A DNA stretch of 64,000 nt, from positions 5,766,001 through 5,830,000 of the forward strand of contig NZ_CP187970.1 in NCBI RefSeq assembly GCF_049942825.1, given 5' to 3'. Origin of the DNA: Paenibacillus_G sp049942825. GTDB lineage: Bacteria > Bacillota > Bacilli > Paenibacillales > NBRC-103111. Both the position numbers and the translations under genes were made by a program. Under the pieces are notes generated by a model. It worked only from the letters and a program-made list of their open reading frames with translations. It ran no database searches and was not told the DNA's origin. Shown piece after piece: positions 1-8,599 of the stretch. Positions within the stretch are counted from its first letter, which is position 1; the number at the start of each line of letters is the position of its first letter.

Positions 1-165
1 ACGCACTTCGCGCACCTCCGGCTTGCCGGTAGGCTCGATGGTGACGATTGCCGACTCCATGCCGATCCGCTCTACGCGGCCCTTGGCCAAGACGGATTCG
101 TCCTCCATCTGGTACAGCTGGAATTTGAGCGAGGAGCTCCCCGCGTTAATTACGAGAACAATCAT
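1..165 (-). CDS. ackA: Acetate kinase, N-terminal 55 residues only (cut by window edge)
   Basis: The first 55 residues are visible and the rest lies left of the window. They open with the phosphate-binding motif of the acetokinase family, VINAGSSSLKFQLY. Acetate kinase interconverts acetyl phosphate plus ADP with acetate plus ATP in the cytoplasm. The ATG at 165-163 shares ATGA with the stop of hbd, and an SD (AAGGATGGTGA) lies inside the end of hbd, so translation is probably coupled. The motif favours acetate kinase over butyrate kinase, although pairing with a hydroxyacyl-CoA dehydrogenase would also suit a broader short-chain acyl kinase. Confidence 0.85.
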   Translation of the reverse strand, partial: MIVLVINAGSSSLKFQLYQMEDESVLAKGRVERIGMESAIVTIEPTGKPEVREVR

Positions 166-1034
166 ATCCGGTCACCATCCTTATCATAGCGGAAGAAGCC
201 TTGTCCCGTCTTCATCCCGAGGTGGCCTGCGCGCACCATCTGCTTCAGGATGACCGCCGGACGGTATTTCACGTCGCCGAATTCGCGGAACATCCGCTCC
301 ATGGCTGCAAGGACCGAATCCAGCCCGAAGCGGTCGCACATCTCGAGCGGACCGTAGTGGAAGTCGTACCCGATGCGCATCGCGCTGTCGATGTCGGCGG
401 CTTCCGCCACACGCTCGGACAGCACATGGAGCGCCTCGTTGATCAGCACGCAGATGAGGCGCGTGGTGACGAAGCCCGGCGATTCATACACCTGGATGCC
501 CCGCTTCTGGATCGTGTCCTCAACGAACTGCTTCGTCTGGGCGAAGGTATCTTCGCTTGTTCGGAGTCCGCGGATAATCTCAACCATGTGAATCTTCGAT
601 ACCGGGTACAGAAAGTGCAGCCCGATCACCCGCTCCGGCTGCTTGGTCTCGGCCGCAAGCTCCGTCAAGCTGAGCGTCGACGTATTGCTGGCCAGCACCA
701 CGTTCGGCGGGCATACCTCGTCCAGAACGCGGAACACTTCTTTTTTCAGATCCAGATCTTCGCTGATCGTCTCGATGACGAGATCGCAGTCGGCGAAGCT
801 CTCCAGCGACGTTTCTTTATGGATTCTCGAAAGAATCAGTTTCTTCTCGACAGGCGTAATCGCCCACTTTTCCATCTGTTTATCAAGTGAAATCTCGAGC
901 TGCTCGAGCGCAAGGTCGAGCTTTTCCTTTGTACGCTCTACCAGTACGACTTCCAGGCCCTTGCCTGCAAGCATCTCGGCTATTCCTTGTCCCATTGTGC
1001 CGGCGCCGACGACGCCGATTTTGTTCCATGCCAT
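162..1034 (-). CDS. hbd: 3-hydroxybutyryl-CoA dehydrogenase family (290 aa)
   Basis: NAD(P)-dependent oxidation of L-3-hydroxyacyl-CoA to 3-oxoacyl-CoA, in beta-oxidation or butyrate-type metabolism. The Rossmann nucleotide site GAGTMG is at residues 10-15, the ASNTSTLS segment near 115-122 and the catalytic-region histidine is H140. The length matches the family (about 280-290 aa). I chose the ATG at 1034, preceded by AGAAAGGGTG, over a longer reading to 1166 whose extra N-terminus looks non-coding. One oddity: the usual HFFNP signature reads HFLYP, with Tyr where Asn is normal. It is translationally coupled to the acetate kinase gene. The exact acyl chain length used cannot be read from sequence. 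Confidence 0.88.
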   Translation of the reverse strand: MAWNKIGVVGAGTMGQGIAEMLAGKGLEVVLVERTKEKLDLALEQLEISLDKQMEKWAITPVEKKLILSRIHKETSLESFADCDLVIETISEDLDLKKEVFRVLDEVCPPNVVLASNTSTLSLTELAAETKQPERVIGLHFLYPVSKIHMVEIIRGLRTSEDTFAQTKQFVEDTIQKRGIQVYESPGFVTTRLICVLINEALHVLSERVAEAADIDSAMRIGYDFHYGPLEMCDRFGLDSVLAAMERMFREFGDVKYRPAVILKQMVRAGHLGMKTGQGFFRYDKDGDRI

Positions 1035-1068
1035 AGTCCGTACACCCTTTCTGACCTGCTTCAGATGT

Positions 1069-1098
1069 ATTATACACAACCGAATTAAGAAATGAAAA
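1069..1098 (-). promoter_or_regulatory. Probable sigma-A promoter for hbd-ackA
   Basis: On the minus strand a perfect -10 TATAAT lies at 1074-1069, with a weak -35 (TTTTCA) at 1098-1093, 18 bases upstream. It lies 35 bases before the hbd start codon. Apart from this promoter and the leuD terminator, I see nothing else in the 309-base gap 1035-1343. Confidence 0.5.
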
Positions 1099-1290
1099 AG
1101 CGTATGGCAATTTTCACAAAGAAGACAAAATGCGAGCGGATCCATTTCCACTCCATGACAATTCACCCATTTTCATTCATAATAAACGGGTCAAACGTAC
1201 TCTTTTTGTCACCTTTTTCCGCGTCCGGCTCACGCTCTTTGGGCCTTAGGATACCCGGATTTGCCAAGATTCAATGATGGCTGGACAATG

Positions 1291-1336
1291 AAAAAGAACC
1301 CGCCGGCCGCTTCACAAAGGAAGGGACAACGGGTCC
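1291..1336 (-). terminator. Terminator after leuD
   Basis: On the minus strand GGACCCG pairs with CGGGTTC across a long loop, followed by CTTTTTC. It ends the leuCD transcript. Confidence 0.55.
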
Positions 1337-1343
1337 GTAGATA

Positions 1344-1952
1344 TTAACGGTTGTAGGACAGGCGGGATTCGTGTGCCTGCTCGTAAGCGGTGATCTTGTC
1401 GGCATGCTGGAGCGTCAGCCCGATATCGTCGAGTCCCTGCAGCAGGAACTGGCGGCGGTGCTCGTCAAGATCGAACGCGATGTTCAGGCCTTGACTGTCG
1501 GTGATCGTCTTGTTCTCCAGATCGACGGTCAGCTGGTAGCCTTCCTGCGCAGCCGTGCGCTGGAAGAGCTCTTCCACCTGCTCCTCGCTCAGCTTGATCG
1601 GCAGGATGCCGTTCTTGAAGCAGTTGTTGTAGAAAATGTCGGCATACGACGGCGCGATCACAACGCGGAAGCCGAAGTCCTGGATCGCCCAAGGCGCGTG
1701 CTCACGGGAGGAGCCGCAGCCGAAGTTGGCGCGGGAGATCAGGACCGACGCGCCTTGGTAGCGCGGCTGGTTCAGGCTGAAGCTCGGAATCTCGGCGCCG
1801 CTCTGGTCGAAGCGCCATTCGTAGAACAGGAATTGGCCGAAGCCGGAGCGCTCAATGCGCTTCAGGAACTGCTTAGGGATAATCGCGTCCGTGTCCACGT
1901 TCACGCGGTCCACCGGAGCCACGAGGCCGGTATGCTGGTTGAAAGCTTCCAT
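1344..1952 (-). CDS. leuD: 3-isopropylmalate dehydratase small subunit
   Basis: Small (swivel-domain) subunit of isopropylmalate isomerase, which with LeuC converts 2-isopropylmalate to 3-isopropylmalate in leucine synthesis. The 202-aa protein has the family features VDTDAIIPKQFLK near the N-terminus and the GSSREHAPWA substrate-binding loop in the middle. Its length matches the LeuD family. It follows leuC by 61 bases on the same strand, the usual leuCD order. The rest of the leucine pathway (leuA, leuB) is not in the window. Confidence 0.97.
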   Translation of the reverse strand: MEAFNQHTGLVAPVDRVNVDTDAIIPKQFLKRIERSGFGQFLFYEWRFDQSGAEIPSFSLNQPRYQGASVLISRANFGCGSSREHAPWAIQDFGFRVVIAPSYADIFYNNCFKNGILPIKLSEEQVEELFQRTAAQEGYQLTVDLENKTITDSQGLNIAFDLDEHRRQFLLQGLDDIGLTLQHADKITAYEQAHESRLSYNR

Positions 1953-2013
1953 TGTGATAACTCCTCTACATTCGATATCTATAAGTCCAAGTCGGATGAA
2001 TTCGATTCAAATC

Positions 2014-3432
2014 TTACGCTTCTTGCTTGACCTTGAACTGCCAGTCGCGCACGTCTACGAAGCGTCCTTCGATTGCAGCGGCTGCCGCCATCGCAGGAGA
2101 CACGAGGTGCGTCCGGCCGTCGCGGCCCTGGCGGCCTTCGAAGTTCCGGTTGGACGTCGAAGCGCAGCGCTGGCCCGGCTTCAGAACGTCGGGGTTCATC
2201 GCGAGGCACATCGAGCAGCCCGCATCGCGCCATTCGAAGCCCGCTTCCGTGAAGATGACGTCGAGGCCTTCCTTCTCGGCTTGGATCTTGACGCGGCCCG
2301 AACCCGGTACCACGATCGCCGTAACATTAGGAGAAACCTTGTGGCCTTGGGCAACCGCCGCAGCGGCGCGCAGGTCTTCGATCCGGCCGTTCGTACAGGA
2401 ACCGATGAACACGTAGTCGACAGGAATCTCCGTCATTGGCGTGCCCGGTGTGAGGCCCATGTATTCAATGGCCTTCTCAGCCGCCTTGCGCTCGTTCTCG
2501 GTGGCAAAATCAGCCGGATTCGGTACCGTCGCCGTTACGCTGGTTCCCATGCCCGGGCTCGTGCCCCAGGTGACCTGCGGGATCAGGGAGTCAGCATCGA
2601 ATTCAACAACCCAGTCGTACTGTGCGCCTTCATCCGTGGAGAGCTGCTTCCATGCGGCTACGGCTGCCTCGAACGCTTCGCCCTGCGGTACGTACTGGCG
2701 GCCGCGGAGGTAATCGAAGGTCGTCTGGTCCGGAGCGATCAGGCCCGCTCTTGCGCCGGCTTCGATGGACATGTTGCACACGGTCATCCGCTCTTCCATG
2801 GACAGGCCGCGGATCGCTTCGCCGGTGTACTCGATAACGTAGCCCGTTGCGAAGTCCGTGCCGTACTTGGCGATGACGCCGAGGATCAGGTCCTTCGCCG
2901 TGACGCCCGGCTTCAGCTTGCCGTTGATGCGCACTTCAAGCGTCTTCGCCTTGGACTGCTGGAGGCACTGGGTAGCGAGCACGTGCTCGACCTCGGAGGT
3001 GCCGATACCGAATGCGAGGGCGCCGAAAGCACCGTGCGTCGAGGTATGGCTGTCGCCGCAGACGATCGTCTTGCCCGGGTGCGTCAAGCCGAGCTCAGGG
3101 CCCATAACGTGAACGACACCCTGGTCGATGGAGTCGAGGTCGAAGAGCGTGACGCCGAAGTCCGCACAGTTCTTGGACAGCGTGTCGATCTGCTGCTTCG
3201 AGATCGGGTCGGTGATGTTGTAGCGGTCTTTCGTCGGTACGTTGTGGTCCATCGTCGCATAGGTCAGGTCCGGACGGCGCACCTTGCGGCCGCTCAGGCG
3301 AAGGCCTTCGAACGCTTGCGGGGAGGTTACTTCGTGGACCAGGTGCAGGTCGATATAAATGATGCTCGGTTTGCCCGGCTCCGATTGAATTACGTGATTG
3401 TCCCAAATCTTCTCGAACATGGTTTTGGCCAT
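2014..3432 (-). CDS. leuC: 3-isopropylmalate dehydratase large subunit
   Basis: Aconitase-family large subunit that carries the 4Fe-4S cluster and pairs with LeuD. The 472-aa protein begins MAKTMFEKIWDNHVI, the usual LeuC start. It contains CGDSHTSTHGA and the cluster cysteines in VFIGSCTNGR and AGCSMCLAMN. I start it at the ATG at 3432, which has a clear SD (TTGAGGTGG), rather than the longer frame open to 3495. A LysR regulator diverges from it. Confidence 0.97.
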   Translation of the reverse strand: MAKTMFEKIWDNHVIQSEPGKPSIIYIDLHLVHEVTSPQAFEGLRLSGRKVRRPDLTYATMDHNVPTKDRYNITDPISKQQIDTLSKNCADFGVTLFDLDSIDQGVVHVMGPELGLTHPGKTIVCGDSHTSTHGAFGALAFGIGTSEVEHVLATQCLQQSKAKTLEVRINGKLKPGVTAKDLILGVIAKYGTDFATGYVIEYTGEAIRGLSMEERMTVCNMSIEAGARAGLIAPDQTTFDYLRGRQYVPQGEAFEAAVAAWKQLSTDEGAQYDWVVEFDADSLIPQVTWGTSPGMGTSVTATVPNPADFATENERKAAEKAIEYMGLTPGTPMTEIPVDYVFIGSCTNGRIEDLRAAAAVAQGHKVSPNVTAIVVPGSGRVKIQAEKEGLDVIFTEAGFEWRDAGCSMCLAMNPDVLKPGQRCASTSNRNFEGRQGRDGRTHLVSPAMAAAAAIEGRFVDVRDWQFKVKQEA

Positions 3433-3534
3433 TGGTTCCACCTCAATTAATAAGTCGTCTCTTTTGTAAACCCATCGTACCATTTCCTTATTCATTGTTC
3501 CAAGATATAATATCTATAACATTCATAGGATTTG

Positions 3535-3563
3535 ATTATAAAGATAGTACCAGGTCACTCCAA
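3535..3563 (-). promoter_or_regulatory. Probable leuC promoter
   Basis: On the minus strand TTGGAG (3563-3558) and a perfect TATAAT (3540-3535) are separated by 17 bases. The spacer and flanks contain A/T-rich half-palindromes of the kind LysR proteins bind, in the 159-base region between leuC and the divergent LysR gene. Confidence 0.55.
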
Positions 3564-3591
3564 CCATTCCTTATAGAAAAGAGGCCTCCTT

Positions 3592-4500
3592 ATGGAACTC
3601 CGCCAGCTGCAGTATGCCCTGCAGATCGCCATCGACAAGAATTTCTCCCGCGCCGCCGAAAAGCTCCATATCGCCCAGCCCTCGCTCAGCCAGCAGCTCT
3701 CGAAGCTCGAGAAGGAGATCGGTGTACTGCTCTTCCAGCGTACGACCAACTCCGTCGAGGTAACCCATGCCGGCTCCCTCTTCGTGGAGAAAGCCCAGGC
3801 CATCCTCGATATGGTGGAGCAGCTGAGACGCGAGATGGAGGACATCTCACAGATGCGCAAGGGCAAGCTCGTCGTCGGCTCCCTGCCGATCACCGGAGCC
3901 CACGTGCTCCCGTTCGTGCTGCCCGTCTTCCAGGCGCGCTATCCGGAGATCGAGATCACGCTCGTTGAGGAGACCTCGGCGAACCTCGAGCATCTCACCG
4001 GGATCGGCCAGGTGGACATCTCTCTGCTCTCCATTCCCCTGTTCGACGAAACGCTCGCGGCGGAGCCGATCATCGAGGAGGAAATCGTGCTCGCGCTGCC
4101 GCCCGGCCATCCGCTGGCGCTCGGCAGCCAGCCCTCCGACAGCTTCGACGTCGCTTCGCTGCAGAGCGAGCCCTTCATCGCGCTGAAGAAGGGCCAGGGC
4201 TTCCGCCAGATCACGCTTGAGCTCTGCCACCAGGCAGGCTTCTCCCCGAACATCGTCTTCGAGAGCTCCAACATCGATACCGTGCAGGCGCTCGTCGCTG
4301 CCGGGATGGGCATCAGCTTCATCCCCCGCATGGTGCGCCGGCGCGGGGGAGGCGAGCTCTCCCCGGTGTACCGCCCGCTCGCCGGCCGGCCGACAAGGAC
4401 CCTGGTTATCGCCTCCCGCAAGGGACGCTACCTGTCCAAAGCGGTGGAAGCCTTCATCGAGACGTTCCGCGATGTGATGAGGGAGGCCGCTCTGCAATAA
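3592..4500 (+). CDS. LysR-family transcriptional regulator (302 aa)
   Basis: An N-terminal winged helix-turn-helix (residues about 3-60, with NFSRAAEKLHIAQPSLSQQ) is followed by a periplasmic-binding-like co-inducer domain (about 90-295). The length is standard for LysR. An SD (AAGAGG) precedes the ATG. It diverges from leuC with a shared 159-base intergenic region, the typical arrangement when a LysR protein controls itself and its neighbour, so leuCD control is a reasonable guess. The co-inducer cannot be read from sequence. Confidence 0.9.
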   Translation: MELRQLQYALQIAIDKNFSRAAEKLHIAQPSLSQQLSKLEKEIGVLLFQRTTNSVEVTHAGSLFVEKAQAILDMVEQLRREMEDISQMRKGKLVVGSLPITGAHVLPFVLPVFQARYPEIEITLVEETSANLEHLTGIGQVDISLLSIPLFDETLAAEPIIEEEIVLALPPGHPLALGSQPSDSFDVASLQSEPFIALKKGQGFRQITLELCHQAGFSPNIVFESSNIDTVQALVAAGMGISFIPRMVRRRGGGELSPVYRPLAGRPTRTLVIASRKGRYLSKAVEAFIETFRDVMREAALQ

Positions 4501-4636
4501 GGGAAAGCTGTATCAGCTTGCCGTGAATACGTCCTGCGGACGCGGCCGCCCCTGCGTTCATAGATCCTATTCGCAGGCGGTCAATAAGCGCTTACAGGAT
4601 TCAAACTCAAATAGGTGTAACGGAAAAAATGTAACG

Positions 4637-4664
4637 AAAAAAGCCTCCGGCCAAGCCGGAAGGC
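4637..4664 (-). terminator. Terminator after mtnU
   Basis: On the minus strand AGCCTTCCGGC, a TTGG loop and GCCGGAGGCT are followed by TTTTTTCG. It is a strong GC stem with a U-run, placed 60 bases after the mtnU stop and facing away from the converging LysR gene. Confidence 0.8.
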
Positions 4665-4723
4665 TCCTTGTCTGCTCTCTCTTATGCGTGACTGCCGTCC
4701 GCCCTGCCCTCCGGCCTGCACGG

Positions 4724-5527
4724 TTATTCCTGGTACAGGGAGGGACGGCGGTCCTCGAAGATCGGAATGCGGCTGCGCACCTCAGGGACGAGACCGAGGT
4801 CGATCGTCGCCCGGATGATCCGCTCGGATTCATCCCCCTCAGCGATCACCTCGCCCCAAGGGTCGATTACCATAGAGTGGCCGAAGAACTCCGTCGTGCC
4901 GCTGATGCCCACCCGGTTGCAGGAGACGACGAACATCTGGTTCTCGATCGCCCGGGCGGTAAGCAGCGTGCGCCAGTGGTGCAGCCGGGGCTTCGGCCAC
5001 TCCGCCGGCACGAAGAGTACCTGGGCGCCGCCGAGTGCGAGCCTGCGGGCCAGCTCCGGGAAGCGGATATCGTAGCAGATCATCGCGCCGGCCGGCACCC
5101 CGTCCAGCTCCAGGCGGCCCACCTCGCTGCCGCTGAGCAGGAACTTCTCCTCATCCATGAGGCGGAAGAGGTGGATCTTGGAATACGCACCTACCTGCTC
5201 ACCTTCGCGGTCATAGGAGTAGATCGTGTTGTACACGCCGTCCTCCCGCAGGTCGGCCACCGAGCCGCCGACGATCAGCACGCCGTGCTTCCGGCTGAAC
5301 GCCGACAAGAGCGCCCGGGTCCGCTCTCCTTCCCGGTCCGCCAGCTCACGGATCTGCTCGAGCGCATAGCCCGTGTTCCACATCTCGGGGAAGACGATGA
5401 CGTCCGGCTTGACGTCCCCTGTCACCGCCTCCTCCAGCAGGGCTTCGAGCTTCGCGAAGTTGTTGTCCGGCTCCCCGATCGCGATGTCCATCTGGAGGAG
5501 CGCGAGATTCCATTTTGTGCTTGTCAT
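4724..5527 (-). CDS. mtnU: Carbon-nitrogen hydrolase, omega-amidase of methionine salvage
   Basis: Nitrilase-superfamily amidase of 267 aa. The Glu-Lys-Cys triad is visible in VFPEMWNTGY (E), YSKIHLF (K) and MICYDIRFPEL (C). In Bacillus the equivalent gene (ykrU/mtnU) lies beside the aminotransferase gene mtnE. When MtnE uses glutamine as amino donor it leaves alpha-ketoglutaramate, which an omega-amidase hydrolyses to 2-oxoglutarate and ammonia. Here the gene diverges from mtnE, which supports that role. The start is the ATG at 5527 after GATGGGAAG; the frame stays open upstream but that extension looks non-coding. Confidence 0.85.
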   Translation of the reverse strand: MTSTKWNLALLQMDIAIGEPDNNFAKLEALLEEAVTGDVKPDVIVFPEMWNTGYALEQIRELADREGERTRALLSAFSRKHGVLIVGGSVADLREDGVYNTIYSYDREGEQVGAYSKIHLFRLMDEEKFLLSGSEVGRLELDGVPAGAMICYDIRFPELARRLALGGAQVLFVPAEWPKPRLHHWRTLLTARAIENQMFVVSCNRVGISGTTEFFGHSMVIDPWGEVIAEGDESERIIRATIDLGLVPEVRSRIPIFEDRRPSLYQE

Positions 5528-5810
5528 AAGCTTCCCATCTTTCTGAGCTTGGGACGGCGCCGCTTCCGGCCGTGCGCCCCATCGTTTTCTTCTAATGATA
5601 GAGGATGAGTTCGAGAACTTCAATGCCGTCCGGACTCCTGCCCCCTGCTGCCGGCAGGAAAACTTCCCGGGGCGGTGTACACTCCGGCCGTTTCATGTTA
5701 CATTATTCCTATCTGATGACCGTGAATTAAGGCAGCGGGCTTTTTGCCTATGCTCCCCTGCGTTTTCAGGCTGTTTCTTTCATTCTATAGACCATTGGAG
5801 TGACATATAT

Positions 5811-7016
5811 ATGACTTCTTCCACACCGGGCGTGGTCAGCGCCTTCCCCATGCAGCCCGCCCAGCGCCTGCAGGAGCTGCCGACGCAGTTCTTCTCGAAG
5901 CTCGTACGCAAGGCGAACGAACAGATCGCCCTCGGCCATGATGTGATCAACCTCGGACAGGGCAATCCCGACCGTCCCACGCCGGCGCATATCGTCAAAG
6001 CGCTGCAGGAGGCGGCGGAGAATCCGCTCTATCACCGCTATCCTCCCTTCAGCGGCTTCGGCTTCCTGAAGGAGGCCGTCGCCCTGCGGTATAAGGAGGA
6101 CTACGGCGTGGACCTCGATCCCGAGACGGAGGTCGCCATTCTCTTCGGCGGCAAAACCGGCCTCGTTGAGATCGCCCAGTGCCTGCTGAATCCCGGCGAC
6201 GTGTGCCTCGTGCCCGATCCCGGCTATCCCGACTACTGGTCCGGCGTCGCTTTGGCCGGAGCCCGGATGAGCTTCATGCCGCTGCGTGAGGAGAACGGCT
6301 TCCTGCCGGACTACAGCGCCCTGCCCGCCGAGGAAGTGCGCCAGGCCAAGCTCATGTTCATCAACTACCCGAACAACCCGACGGCGGCGGTCGCGAACGC
6401 ATCCTTCTATAAGGAAACGATCGAGTTTGCGGCCAAGCACGGGATTGTCGTCTCCAGCGATTTTGCCTACGGGGCGGTCGGCTTCGACGGCCAGCGTCCG
6501 CTGAGCTTCCTCCAGTTCCCCGGCGCCAAGGAAGTCGGCGTGGAATTCTACACGCTCTCGAAAACATACAACATGGCGGGCTGGCGTGTAGGCTTCTGCC
6601 TCGGCAACCCCGAGATCGTCCGGATGATCAACCTGATCCAGGACCACTACTACTGTTCCCTTTTCGGCGGGATCCAGGTGGCGGCGGCCGAGGCGCTGAG
6701 AGGCCCGCAGGACTGCGTCCATGAGCTCGTCTCCGTCTATCAGGGACGCCGGGACGCCCTGTTCGGCGCGCTGGATAGGATCGGCTGGAAGGCCGCCAAA
6801 CCGGCCGGCTCCTTCTTTACCTGGCTTCCGGTGCCCAAGGGGCACACCTCGGAATCGCTGGCTGACCGGCTGCTCGAAGAAGCCAAGATCGTCGTCGCGC
6901 CGGGCATCGGCTTCGGCACCCACGGCGAAGGCTATGTCCGCCTCGGCCTCCTTACAGGCGAAGACCGCCTGCAGGAAGCGGCGGAGCGGATCGACAAGCT
7001 CCGTCTGTTCGGCTGA
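5811..7016 (+). CDS. mtnE: Methionine salvage aminotransferase
   Basis: PLP-dependent class I aminotransferase of 401 aa that makes methionine from 2-keto-4-methylthiobutyrate. The PLP lysine is in SKTYNMAGWR, and the substrate and cofactor motifs NLGQGNPD and NYPNNPTAAV are present. I start it at the ATG at 5811, which has an SD (TTGGAGTGA), not at the earlier ATG of the open frame. The neighbours mtnU and mtnWXB support the salvage role over a general aspartate-type transaminase. I looked for a SAM riboswitch in the 283-base gap upstream and saw none. Confidence 0.85.
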   Translation: MTSSTPGVVSAFPMQPAQRLQELPTQFFSKLVRKANEQIALGHDVINLGQGNPDRPTPAHIVKALQEAAENPLYHRYPPFSGFGFLKEAVALRYKEDYGVDLDPETEVAILFGGKTGLVEIAQCLLNPGDVCLVPDPGYPDYWSGVALAGARMSFMPLREENGFLPDYSALPAEEVRQAKLMFINYPNNPTAAVANASFYKETIEFAAKHGIVVSSDFAYGAVGFDGQRPLSFLQFPGAKEVGVEFYTLSKTYNMAGWRVGFCLGNPEIVRMINLIQDHYYCSLFGGIQVAAAEALRGPQDCVHELVSVYQGRRDALFGALDRIGWKAAKPAGSFFTWLPVPKGHTSESLADRLLEEAKIVVAPGIGFGTHGEGYVRLGLLTGEDRLQEAAERIDKLRLFG

Positions 7017-7056
7017 TGCGGCCGCGTTCTTAAGCGAATCGTGAAGCCGCACCGCC

Positions 7057-7086
7057 TTTACAAATCCGGCGGTCCCATGATATGCT
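7057..7086 (+). promoter_or_regulatory. Promoter for the T-box/proBAC transcript
   Basis: TTTACA (7057-7062), an 18-base spacer and TATGCT (7081-7086) lie just ahead of the T-box leader. Confidence 0.6.
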
Positions 7087-7097
7087 AAGAAGAACCA

Positions 7098-7326
7098 AAC
7101 GTTATGATGGGAATAGTAGGAGAGCCCCTTCACGCTCAGAGAGTAAATTCCACTGGCTGCGAGAATTTACCGTGAACCTTTGCCGAACCCGCCCCTGAAC
7201 GGCCGGTGATGAGCCGGACGGCACCCTGCCGTTATGAGGATGGAAAGACGGATGAATCATTCATCAACTAAGGTGGTACCGCGGAAGTCAAGGCTTTCGT
7301 CCTTACAGGACGGGGCCTTTTTGTTT
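7098..7326 (+). promoter_or_regulatory. T-box riboswitch controlling proBAC (probably tRNA-Pro)
   Basis: The leader carries the conserved T-box sequence AAGGTGGTACCGCGG at 7270-7284. Stem I elements (GGGAATAGTAGGAGAG near 7109-7124) precede it. A competing terminator follows: GGCTTTCGTCC, TTACA, GGACGGGGCC, TTTTTG at about 7290-7326. Uncharged tRNA would stabilise the antiterminator and allow transcription of proB. The probable specifier is CCT at 7177-7179, after GTGAA, which codes proline and fits the downstream genes. The element itself is certain; the specifier assignment is inferred without a full fold. Confidence 0.93.
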
Positions 7327-7385
7327 TATTCCGGCCGCTGTGCCGCGGATTGACGTTTGAAGATTGAAGGAATGAGGGATATGCA

Positions 7386-8516
7386 ATGCAGGGAACGATC
7401 GTAGTCAAAATCGGCAGCTCCTCGCTGACCTCGGATGAAGGGGGGCTGAACCGGGATTCCATCGCCTTCTTCGCCTCGGAGCTTGCCCGTCTGCACCGCG
7501 GAGGGGACCGCGTTCTTCTTGTCACCTCCGGTGCCGTAGCCGCCGGCTTCCGGGCCATGGGCTATGCCGTGCGGCCGAAGCTGCTCCACGAGAAACAGGC
7601 GTCGGCATCGGTCGGGCAGGCGCTGCTCATGCAGGCCTACCAGGCGGCCTTCGCGGAGTACGGGATCGGCATCGGCCAGATTCTGCTGACCCGCTCCGAC
7701 TTCTCGAACCGCCGGCGCATCCAGAATGCCCAGGCGACGATCGAGGAGCTGCTCCGGCGGGGCATTCTCCCCGTCGTCAACGAGAACGATACGGTGGCGG
7801 TCGACGAGCTCAAATTCGGGGATAACGATACGCTCTCCGCGCTTGTCGCCAACCTCGTCCGTGCACGCCGGCTGCTTATCCTCACGGACACCGACGGCCT
7901 CTACACCGAGGATCCCCGCCACAATCCCGAGGCCAAGCGCATCGACCGCGTGACCGAGATCGACGAGCATATCTACCGCATCGCCGGGGGCTCCGGCTCC
8001 ATGGTCGGTACGGGGGGCATGCGCTCTAAGATCGAGGCGGCCCGGATTGCTATGCGGGGCGGCGTGCCCTGCTTCGTCGGCCGGGTGACCGAGCCCGGCG
8101 ACCTGGTGAATGCAGCCGCCGGCACCGGCCGGGGCACCTACTTCGATACGAGCGAGCATAACCTGCCGATGAAGAAGCAGTGGCTCGGATTTCACTCGCA
8201 GCCGAAGGGCCTGGTTACCGTGGACGAAGGGGCCGAATCGGCGCTCGTCAGCGGCGGCCGCAGCCTGCTGCCAGCGGGTGTGCGCGAAGTCTCGGGCGAA
8301 TTCCACCCTGGCGACGTGATCGAAGTGGCCGGCGTGAACGGCCAGATCATCGGGCGCGGCGTCGTCAACTACGAATCATGGCAGCTGCAGGCGGCGGCCG
8401 GCCTCGGCTCAGAGGAAGTGCTGCGCCGCATCGAGGTGCCCCGCATCGAAGTAATCCACCGGGATGAGTGGATTACCCTGGCCCAGTCGCTGCGGACGAA
8501 GGATTCGGCCCATTAG
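7386..8516 (+). CDS. proB: Glutamate 5-kinase
   Basis: First enzyme of proline synthesis: phosphorylates glutamate to gamma-glutamyl phosphate. The 376-aa protein has an amino-acid kinase domain (residues about 1-255; VVKIGSSSLT, VTSGAVAAGF, NENDTVAVDELKFGDNDTLS, GTGGMRSKIEAA) and a C-terminal PUA domain (about 275-365), as usual for the full-length enzyme. It lies 60 bases after the T-box terminator and 83 bases before proA. Confidence 0.97.
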   Translation: MQGTIVVKIGSSSLTSDEGGLNRDSIAFFASELARLHRGGDRVLLVTSGAVAAGFRAMGYAVRPKLLHEKQASASVGQALLMQAYQAAFAEYGIGIGQILLTRSDFSNRRRIQNAQATIEELLRRGILPVVNENDTVAVDELKFGDNDTLSALVANLVRARRLLILTDTDGLYTEDPRHNPEAKRIDRVTEIDEHIYRIAGGSGSMVGTGGMRSKIEAARIAMRGGVPCFVGRVTEPGDLVNAAAGTGRGTYFDTSEHNLPMKKQWLGFHSQPKGLVTVDEGAESALVSGGRSLLPAGVREVSGEFHPGDVIEVAGVNGQIIGRGVVNYESWQLQAAAGLGSEEVLRRIEVPRIEVIHRDEWITLAQSLRTKDSAH

Positions 8517-8599
8517 AACGGACGGATCTCTTATGCAATGCAATGGCCTGACGGCCCGTATAGGCAGCACCCATTAACCCGATCGAGGAGGAGACAGCG

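Noticed and set aside
1855..3450. 531-aa plus-strand frame over leuC
   Set aside because: Shadow of leuC, which has the complete iron-sulphur motifs and a good SD.
5608..5810. SAM (S-box) riboswitch before mtnE
   Set aside because: Expected from Bacillus subtilis, but the conserved SAM-I core is not present on either strand.
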